Source of the DNA: a bacterium UBP9_UBA1432
GTDB taxonomy: Bacteria; Vulcanimicrobiota; Xenobia; Xenobiales; Xenobiaceae
Length of the DNA: 10,281 bases
NCBI GenBank assembly: GCA_002329445.1
Contig: DCTU01000332.1
Coordinates: 27,751 to 38,031, forward strand
Direction of reading: 5' to 3'
Below the pieces are notes generated by a model, which ran no database searches, was not told the origin of the DNA, and was given only the letters and a program-made list of their open reading frames with translations. Position numbers and translations under genes: made by a program. Shown one piece after another: positions 1-5,917 of this stretch; position 1 is the stretch's first letter, and every line of letters starts with the position of its first letter.

Positions 1-3000
1 TTGTGCGTACCATCCCAACAACCGCGCCGTTCCTCGCTTTCACCGCACTGAACGGTGCTGACGACCGACACGGTCCAGGCCACGTTGGGGGTGATCTCCT
101 CCCTGGTGAAAACCGCCTCCCCGTTGGCATCGATCGCACGCTCGACCCTGGTGACCCCGTCAACTCGATTGACGAAACGCACAACCAGGCCGGCCGGCAC
201 AGGTTGAATCGGTATCTTTGAACACGCGTTCTTCACTTTGACCGTCAATTGCGGTGGCGGCGGTTCGGTGACCGTCAGGTTGGTGCTGCCGGCGATGCTG
301 GTCGCCGGGTCGGTGGCGATGACGGTGGTCTGACCGATCTCAAGACCGGTGGCCAGACCCCTTGAACCGTCTGCGTTGCTGAGGGTGGCGATGTCGACCG
401 AGCCGGTGGACCAGGTGACCGTGTCGGTCAGGTTCTGCTCGGACTCATCCGTGTAGGTCCCGGTGGCTGTGAACTGCAGCGTCTTGAGCTGCTCCACCGA
501 GGCGTCTGCCGGGGTGACCGCAATGGAGACCAACTCGGCGGCCGTCACGGTCAGGTTCGTAGAACCGGTGACCTGCGTCGCCGGGTCGGTGGCCGTGATG
601 CTGGCCTGGCCGAGGTTGACGCCGGTGGCTTGGCCTTTGGCGCCCGCAGCGTTGCTCACGGTTGCCACACCTTCGGCCGAGGACTTCCAGGTGACCTGTT
701 CGGTCACATCCGCCGTGGATTGGTCACTGAACGTTCCTGTGGCCTGGAACTGCTGGTCGCGGCCCTTGGCAACCGAAGGGTTCCCGGGAAGCACCTCCAG
801 CGCCACCAGCTCGGCGGCCGTCACGGTCAGGACGGTGCTGTCAGTGATCTCGGTCCCGGGGAAGGTGGCCGTGATGGTTGTCTGGCCGACCTTCAAGCCC
901 GTGGCCAGGCCAGCGCCGTCGGCCACATTGGGGACGGCCCCACGACGGGGGACGTCATTGGTGATCGTGGCCACCTGCTCGTCACCGGAGCTCCAGGTGA
1001 CATCATCCGTCAGATCCCGGGTGCTCTGGTCAGAGAAGGTGCCCGTGGCGGTGAACTGCTGATCCCGGCCTTTGGCGATGGAGGGGTCGACCGGAGTCAC
1101 GGCGATCGACGCCAAGGCCGCCGCAACCACCTCGACGTTGGCCTCAGCGAAGAGGGCGGTGCCGGGGTCGGTGGCGCGGATGGCGATGGGGCCGCCCAGG
1201 TCCACCGGCGTGACCAGGCCCTTGGTGGCGGCCTCGTTGCTGACCGTGGCGATGGCTCCATCCGCCGAGGTCCAGGTGACCGTGCCGGTCAGGTCCTGCG
1301 TGGTGTTGTCAGTGAAGGTTCCCGTGCAGGTCATCTGCTGGGAGGTGCCCAGTGGCAAGAGCGAAACAGCCGGAGTCACCTGCAACGAGACCAGCTCGGC
1401 TGGGGTGACGTCCAGGGTCGTGGATCCCTCGACCTGGGTGGTGGGGTCCACGGCCTTGACGTCGGCCTGTCCCACGCCGGTGCCGAGCGCCAGGCCCTTG
1501 CTGGCTTCGGCGTTGCTCAAGGTGGCCACGGCCTCCTGCGAAGAGAACCAGGTCACTTCCTGGGTGATGTCGCGCGTCGTGGTGTCCGAGAAGGTTCCAG
1601 TCGCCGTGAACTGCTGGCTGCGGCCCTTGGCGATGGAGGAGGCGGCCGGCGTGACCTCGATCGAGACCAGCGCAGCGGGGCTGACCGTCAGGACCGTGTC
1701 ACCGGCCACGCTGGTGGTCGGGTCGGTGGCCGTGATGGTCGTCTGGCCCACCGCAACCGGAGTGGCCTGGCCCGGATTGGCGGGGTCGTTGCTGACCGTG
1801 GCCGTCTGGGGGGAAGAGGAGGCCCAGGTGACCTGCGCCGTCAAATCCTGACGGTTGTTGTCCGTGTAGACGCCGGTGGCCACGAACTGTTGTGGCTGGC
1901 CCAAGGGAACCGAGGGGTTGGTCGGCTCGACGGCGATGGAGGCCAGTTCAGCGGCGGTGACCGTCAACTCGGTCTGGCCAGAGAGGCCGGTCAGCGAGTC
2001 CGTGGCGGTGATGAGGACCGTGCCGATGGCATGGGTGCTGGCCTGGCCCTTCCAGGGAGAAACGTTGCTGATGGAGGCGACCGATTCGTCCGAGGTGGTC
2101 CAGTTGAGGCCCACCTGGTCGGTCAGGTCCTGGGTGGTGTTGTCCGTGAAGTGACCGGTGGCCGTGAACTGCTGGGTCAACCCTTTGGCGACGCTGGAGT
2201 TGGTTGGCGTGACCTCGATACCGGTCAGTTCCGCCGCAGTCACCATGAACTGCGCCGTGCCCGACTTCCCGGTGGCCGCGTGGGTGGCGGTGATCGTGGC
2301 CTCTCCTGGTGCCACACCGGTTGCCAGACCCGCGACCACACCATTGGCCAGGTTGGCGCGGACGGCCACGTTCTCGACGGTGGCCACGCCCTGGTTGCTG
2401 GAGGTCCAGGTGACCTGCTCGGTGAGGTCGGCGGTCGTGTTGTCCGTGAACAGTCCCGTGGCGTTGAACTGCTGGGTTCGACCCGCAGCCACGCTGGCCG
2501 GGTTCGGAAGCACGGTCAGGCTGACCAGTTCGGCGGCCGTGACCGTCAGGGTGGCCTGACCGACCACACCGGCGTAGGTGGCGCTGACCGTGGTGACTCC
2601 CTGGGCCAGGCCCAAAGCCTGTCCCTTGCTTCCGACGGCGTCGCCAACCGAGGCGATGGCCTCGTCGGCAACCGTCCAGGTCGCATCCTGCGTCAGGACC
2701 TGCCGGGCGTTGTCGGCAAAGACGGCGACCGCCGCGAAATTGTGACCGATCCCGGCAGCGACCGAGGTGGCCCCAGGCGTGACCTCGATGCGGGTCAGCG
2801 AAGGAGGATTCGCGAAGTCCTCCCAGGCGGGGTCTGCGATGACCTTGGTCGCCCCAGGCAGCAGGTCCACTGATTCCTCGTAGAGTCCTGCATAGGTGCC
2901 GTCACCGCGCATCATCTCCAGTCGAACCGAGACGACTTCGACGGGAACGTCCGTGAGACGGATCTCGGCTTCGAGTTCACGGACCTCCGGGCCGTAGGCC

Positions 3001-3269
3001 AGTTCGCCGGCCTGCTCATAGCCCGTGACGCGAATCTGCGCGATATCTGCGGGCACCTGACGGGCAGGGCCAGGCTCCAGGTCAAACTCCAAAGTCAAGT
3101 TGGCCGTGGTTGGAGCGGGCGGCTGCCACCCTGTGACGGACGCTGGGGTCTTGGAGCCGCCACCGCCGCACCCGGCCACGGTCAGCCCCAGAAGCGCCCC
3201 GAGCACGAGCAGACAGGCTGAAAGCCGTATACAGACCGATCGTGGACCTGAACTTCGCATCATGATCAT
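1..3269 (-). CDS. Large lipoprotein with nine tandem BIG2-like Ig domains (C-terminus cut by window edge)
   Basis: This is an open frame of 1089 codons from an ATG at 3269 to the window edge, without a stop. The N-terminus has a hydrophobic signal segment (about residues 14-33) and a canonical lipobox V31-A-G-C34 followed by GGGGS, so it is probably an exported lipoprotein. Residues about 45-150 form an unrecognised beta-rich region. Residues 155-1001 are nine repeats of 90-102 residues with BIG2 (bacterial Ig-like group 2) hallmarks: V-x-P near the start, QQFTATG, TDNTTxDLT, VTWxSS, VATVSN, KGxATG, GQxTITATDP and a final LTVT. A proline linker (EPPPP) then leads to a region with three cysteines, cut at base 1. 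The start at 3269 is preferred over in-frame ATGs at 3263 and 3260 because AGGGAAGGG lies 9 bases upstream. BIG2 arrays are typical stalks or adhesin-like parts of surface proteins; ligand and exact role are unknown. The family call is firm, the function is not. Confidence 0.88.
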   Translation of the reverse strand, partial: MIMMRSSGPRSVCIRLSACLLVLGALLGLTVAGCGGGGSKTPASVTGWQPPAPTTANLTLEFDLEPGPARQVPADIAQIRVTGYEQAGELAYGPEVRELEAEIRLTDVPVEVVSVRLEMMRGDGTYAGLYEESVDLLPGATKVIADPAWEDFANPPSLTRIEVTPGATSVAAGIGHNFAAVAVFADNARQVLTQDATWTVADEAIASVGDAVGSKGQALGLAQGVTTVSATYAGVVGQATLTVTAAELVSLTVLPNPASVAAGRTQQFNATGLFTDNTTADLTEQVTWTSSNQGVATVENVAVRANLANGVVAGLATGVAPGEATITATHAATGKSGTAQFMVTAAELTGIEVTPTNSSVAKGLTQQFTATGHFTDNTTQDLTDQVGLNWTTSDESVASISNVSPWKGQASTHAIGTVLITATDSLTGLSGQTELTVTAAELASIAVEPTNPSVPLGQPQQFVATGVYTDNNRQDLTAQVTWASSSPQTATVSNDPANPGQATPVAVGQTTITATDPTTSVAGDTVLTVSPAALVSIEVTPAASSIAKGRSQQFTATGTFSDTTTRDITQEVTWFSSQEAVATLSNAEASKGLALGTGVGQADVKAVDPTTQVEGSTTLDVTPAELVSLQVTPAVSLLPLGTSQQMTCTGTFTDNTTQDLTGTVTWTSADGAIATVSNEAATKGLVTPVDLGGPIAIRATDPGTALFAEANVEVVAAALASIAVTPVDPSIAKGRDQQFTATGTFSDQSTRDLTDDVTWSSGDEQVATITNDVPRRGAVPNVADGAGLATGLKVGQTTITATFPGTEITDSTVLTVTAAELVALEVLPGNPSVAKGRDQQFQATGTFSDQSTADVTEQVTWKSSAEGVATVSNAAGAKGQATGVNLGQASITATDPATQVTGSTNLTVTAAELVSIAVTPADASVEQLKTLQFTATGTYTDESEQNLTDTVTWSTGSVDIATLSNADGSRGLATGLEIGQTTVIATDPATSIAGSTNLTVTEPPPPQLTVKVKNACSKIPIQPVPAGLVVRFVNRVDGVTRVERAIDANGEAVFTREEITPNVAWTVSVVSTVQCGESEERRGCWDGTH
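267..2807 (-). repeat. Nine tandem Ig-like (BIG2-type) coding repeats
   Basis: In coding order the units are 2807-2538 (90 aa), 2537-2238 (100), 2237-1956 (94), 1955-1680 (92), 1679-1404 (92), 1403-1125 (93), 1124-819 (102), 818-543 (92) and 542-267 (92). Seven of the nine begin with an A/P-A-E/A-L motif directly followed by V/T/A-S/G/A-I/L, and most end in LTVT; unit 1 begins PPSLTRIEV and unit 6 ends VEVV. Units 2 and 7 each carry about 8-10 extra residues after the VATVxN strand, before GLATG. Unit 1 is the most divergent (it lacks QQF). The repeats are conserved at protein level and diverged at DNA level, which suggests an old array under selection. Confidence 0.9.
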
Positions 3270-3506
3270 GAGAAAGTACCCTTCCCTAGAATTTGAACCA
3301 GACTTCGCTCGCATCGGCATCCTGGTGTGTCATGAATCGCGACACCGACACTTGAGTCGTTCCGAGTCTCCAGAACCTGGCCCCTGCCAATGCCTGGCAC
3401 CAGAATTCCGGTTGCAGCGGGCGACAAGACCGAGAAACAAGCCTCCAATTCCAGATATTCCGGGCGCCCCGCTCCCTACCGAGCCGAGGGCCCAACCTTT
3501 GCAAAC
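3270..3506. other. Intergenic gap between the lptF-like gene and the Ig-repeat lipoprotein
   Basis: These 237 bases hold only the ribosome binding site described separately. I looked for a T-tract hairpin after the permease stop and found GC-rich sequence without a convincing stem or U-run. I found no good -35/-10 pair: TTGGCA occurs on the minus strand, but there is nothing like TATAAT 17 bases on. The gap suggests the lipoprotein has its own promoter, but I cannot place it. Short open frames here look like chance. Confidence 0.5.
3279..3287 (-). promoter_or_regulatory. Shine-Dalgarno site of the Ig-repeat lipoprotein
   Basis: On the minus strand this reads AGGGAAGGG, a purine-rich site 9 bases before the ATG at 3269. 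It decides the start among three close in-frame ATGs (3269, 3263, 3260). Confidence 0.6.
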
Positions 3507-4631
3507 TCACGCCCGCTCTCTGCTCCGCAGCAGGCAGAAGGCCACCACTGCGAAGAACAGGTTCGGCAACCACGCTGAAAGCACGGGACTGAGCCCTGTC
3601 CTTTCAGCCAGGAACAGCCCCGTCGTCATCAGCGCATAGTAGACCAGGATGAAGAGCAGGGACAGGCCCAGGCCAGTTGAGGCGCCGGTCCTGTAGGGCT
3701 GAACACCCAGGGGAACCCCGAAACCCGCGAAGACCAGGCAGGCCAGGGGCAGAGCCACCTTCTGGTGAGCCAGGACCTCCAGTCGGGCCGCCTGGCGCAG
3801 ATCTTCCTGGGTCCCTGGCCCCTTCCGCAACCGACGGGCCCGCTCGAACAACTGGGAAGGGCCTTGCTCGGAGGGCGGTGGCTCCTTGCGGGCCAGGTCC
3901 TGTGGCGTCCCCGGAGACTCCAGCGCGGGCAGCGGCGTCCAGGCCTGCCGGGCCAGCAACTCGACCCCCAGTTCCCGGTTGCGCTCGAACTCCACCCAGC
4001 GCATGTTCTCCAGCATCCAGACCTGACCGGTCCAGCGCGCCCGGTCGGCATAGATCTCCCGGCGCCGCCCTTCCTCGTAGAAATAATGCAGGAAGACGCC
4101 CTGCATCTCTCCTCGGAGGGGGTCCAGTGAACCCGCACACAGCACCAGGATCTCTCCCGAGGCCAGGACCTGCGGAGCCGAAGCGAGGCCTCGCAGGACG
4201 TGGCCGCTGCGGACCCCCTGGAAGAGAATCTCGTTGGCCCGAGCCATGGTGGGCGGCACCACCCATTGGTTGAGGGCCAGCGAGACTCCCGAGGCCAGCA
4301 CGCCACAAGCCAAGGCGGGACAGGCCACGCGCAGGAAGCGATAGCCACAGGTCCGCAAGGCCGTCAACTCGCGCTGGGAAGACAAGCGGCCAAAGGTCAG
4401 CAGGGCCGCCAGCAGGACCGCCATGGGCAGCGTCAATACCAGGATCTGGGGCAGGCGATTGACCAGGTAGACCGCCAGCAGTTCCGTGCCTGCCCCGGAC
4501 TCCAGAAGTCGGCGGCCCACACCCACCACGATTTCCGCGGAGACGAACAGGACCGTAAATAGCCCCAACCCGAAACCAAAAGCTCCCAGCAGCTCACCGA
4601 GAACCAGGCGATCCACCAGACGCAGTCTCAT
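3507..4631 (-). CDS. LptF/LptG-family permease of the LPS exporter (YjgP/YjgQ family)
   Basis: This 374-residue membrane protein matches the usual size and layout of LptF/LptG, which pair with LptB to extract LPS from the outer leaflet of the inner membrane and push it to the periplasmic bridge. Visible parts: a transmembrane segment at about 11-36; LPQILVLTLPMAVLLAALL (60-78) followed by FGRLSSQRELTALRTCG (80-96), the family's characteristic cytoplasmic coupling region; a third membrane segment at about 101-120; a hydrophilic periplasmic domain at about 125-275 (the beta-jellyroll position); and three C-terminal membrane segments (about 281-300, 309-333, 341-367). The ATG at 4631 overlaps the lptB stop as ATGA, with GGGGGAG 5 bases upstream. 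Only one permease is in the window, so it either forms a homodimer or its partner is encoded elsewhere. I cannot decide between LptF and LptG by eye. Confidence 0.9.
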   Translation of the reverse strand: MRLRLVDRLVLGELLGAFGFGLGLFTVLFVSAEIVVGVGRRLLESGAGTELLAVYLVNRLPQILVLTLPMAVLLAALLTFGRLSSQRELTALRTCGYRFLRVACPALACGVLASGVSLALNQWVVPPTMARANEILFQGVRSGHVLRGLASAPQVLASGEILVLCAGSLDPLRGEMQGVFLHYFYEEGRRREIYADRARWTGQVWMLENMRWVEFERNRELGVELLARQAWTPLPALESPGTPQDLARKEPPPSEQGPSQLFERARRLRKGPGTQEDLRQAARLEVLAHQKVALPLACLVFAGFGVPLGVQPYRTGASTGLGLSLLFILVYYALMTTGLFLAERTGLSPVLSAWLPNLFFAVVAFCLLRSRERA

Positions 4632-5338
4632 CGCGGCTCCCCCAGATACAGGCGCCGGGCGTTCTCGCTGTCACGCATCTCTTGGGCAGTGCCCTCCTCG
4701 ACCACCCGACCCTCGTGCAGAAGCACGACCCGGTCGGCCACGGCCAACAGGTCGGCTGCGTTGTGATCGGTCACCAGCAGGCCCCGGTCCGCCTGCTTCA
4801 GGCGCCGGACCAGGTCCTGCAGCTCGCCGACGGCCCTGGGATCCACCCCGGTGAAGGGCTCATCCAACATCAAGTAACGAGGATTTCCGACCAGCGCCCT
4901 GGCGATCTCGACGCGCCGGCGCTCGCCCCCCGACAGGACCCCCCCAGCCGTGGCGCGCACGGTCACCAGCCCGTATTCCAGCAACAGGGCCTCCACCCGC
5001 TCACGGGCCCTGCTCGAGACCACTCCCCGCGCCTCCAGGGCCAGTTCCAGGTTCTGCTGCACCGTCAAACGCCGGAAGACGGAAGGTTCCTGATCCAGAT
5101 AGCCCAGCCCCAAACGGGCCCGACGGTCGATCGGAAGGTCGGTGACATCGACTCCATCCAACCAGACCCGCCCCCCATCCGCCCCGACCAGCCCGGCGAC
5201 GATGGCGAAAAGCGTGCTCTTGCCCGCCCCATTGGCCCCCAGAAGCCCCACGCACTCACCGGGCGCAACCTGAAGATCCAGGCAGTCCAGAACCCTCCGA
5301 CGAGCGTAGACTTTATGGACCTGGCAGACCTGCAACAA
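4628..5338 (-). CDS. lptB: LPS export ABC transporter ATP-binding protein LptB
   Basis: This 236-residue cytoplasmic ATPase has all the ABC motifs: Walker A GANGAGKST (34-42), Q-loop Q83, signature LSGGE (135-139), Walker B YLMLDE (155-160) with catalytic E160, D-loop GVDP and H-loop H192. LptB-specific wording is also present: LGYLDQEPSVFRRLTVQQNL (residues 78-97), VTDHNAADLLAVADR (189-203) and the HEGRVVEEGT tail, all close to known LptB proteins. It hydrolyses ATP to drive LPS extraction through the LptF/G permease, whose gene overlaps its 3' end by 4 bases. The start is a TTG at 5338, 5 bases after AGGAGG; a second TTG directly after it (5335, 8 bases from the site) is equally possible. 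There is no ATG nearby. Confidence 0.95.
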   Translation of the reverse strand: MLQVCQVHKVYARRRVLDCLDLQVAPGECVGLLGANGAGKSTLFAIVAGLVGADGGRVWLDGVDVTDLPIDRRARLGLGYLDQEPSVFRRLTVQQNLELALEARGVVSSRARERVEALLLEYGLVTVRATAGGVLSGGERRRVEIARALVGNPRYLMLDEPFTGVDPRAVGELQDLVRRLKQADRGLLVTDHNAADLLAVADRVVLLHEGRVVEEGTAQEMRDSENARRLYLGEPR

Positions 5339-5343
5339 ATCGA

Positions 5344-5350
5344 CCTCCTA
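5344..5350 (-). promoter_or_regulatory. lptB Shine-Dalgarno fused to the upstream stop codon
   Basis: The minus strand reads TAGGAGG: TAG is the stop of the LptC-like gene and AGGAGG is a perfect ribosome binding site for lptB. The site supports both the unusual TTG start and translational coupling of the two genes. Confidence 0.8.
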
Positions 5351-5917
5351 CCGGGCCCGAGCCGCTGGCTGAAGAGCCCCCGAGCGCAGGTCCCAGGAGG
5401 CAAGCGGCAGCCCCCAGGCCCGCCCATCCGGTTCCAGAACATCAACCTCGTGCAGCAGCATCTTCTTCCCCTTCTGCAGTTGGGCGGCCCGGCAGGACAG
5501 GACCCACGGTTGCGGCGCAGCCGACCTGACCCGCAGCGTGAACCCTTCAAAGCGGACCGGAATCCCGGGCCAGCGCTTCCAGAGAATCGGACCTGCCTGC
5601 GCCAGGACCTCGGACAGCCCCGTCCGGCACCGCAGGTCCACCTCGACCCCACGCAACACCATCTCGTAGTTCCCCGCAATGCCGAAGACCATCAGCTTCC
5701 GACGCTGAACCGCCAGGTCCTCGACGTGCACCCGCCAGGGCTTCCCCCTCCCCGGGCCCGCCAGGCTGACTCCGCGCATCCTCATCGCGGCACCCGCCTC
5801 CGGTCCGGCCTGGGGAGCCACCGGCCGCCCCGCCACCCCTGCCAGAAGCAGGACGACGGCCAGCAGCATCCCCAGACCAGCCAGGGTCACGCCTCGCGAC
5901 CATTCCGAGAAGGTCAA
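5348..5917 (-). CDS. LptC-like bitopic inner-membrane protein
   Basis: With a TTG start at 5917 this is a 189-residue protein: a short cytoplasmic tail, one membrane segment (about 10-30) and a periplasmic remainder. That is the LptC layout and size, and the gene sits 9 bases upstream of lptB, where lptC/lptA genes are usual. LptC accepts LPS from the LptBFG complex and passes it to LptA. The sequence fit is weak: residues 123-176 (PWVLSCRAAQL, then KKMLLHEVDVLEPDGRAW) follow the LptC pattern W-x-L-x-A ... L-x-x-V-x-V ... G, and 47-95 repeats a similar outline. The TTG overlaps the upstream TGA stop as TTGA, with no clear ribosome site, which suggests reinitiation. Alternatives are a GTG at 5890 (180 residues, no charged tail) or a TTG at 6025, which would overlap the previous gene by 112 bases. 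Gene real: likely; LptC role: inferred mainly from context. Confidence 0.65.
   Translation of the reverse strand: MTFSEWSRGVTLAGLGMLLAVVLLLAGVAGRPVAPQAGPEAGAAMRMRGVSLAGPGRGKPWRVHVEDLAVQRRKLMVFGIAGNYEMVLRGVEVDLRCRTGLSEVLAQAGPILWKRWPGIPVRFEGFTLRVRSAAPQPWVLSCRAAQLQKGKKMLLHEVDVLEPDGRAWGLPLASWDLRSGALQPAARAR

Noticed and set aside
267..2807. Regular repeats that might suggest a CRISPR or satellite array
   Set aside because: The period is about 276 bases, conserved in protein but not in DNA, and always in one open frame; these are Ig-like domains.
630..2873. A 747-codon open frame on the plus strand
   Set aside because: It is antisense to the Ig-repeat array. Its translation is rich in G, R and D, with a repetitive pattern that mirrors the repeat period; the minus-strand frame gives clear BIG2 domains.
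3326..3346. GTGTC/GACAC inverted repeat in the gap before the Ig-repeat gene
   Set aside because: A 5-base stem with a 9-base loop is too weak to call an operator or terminator.
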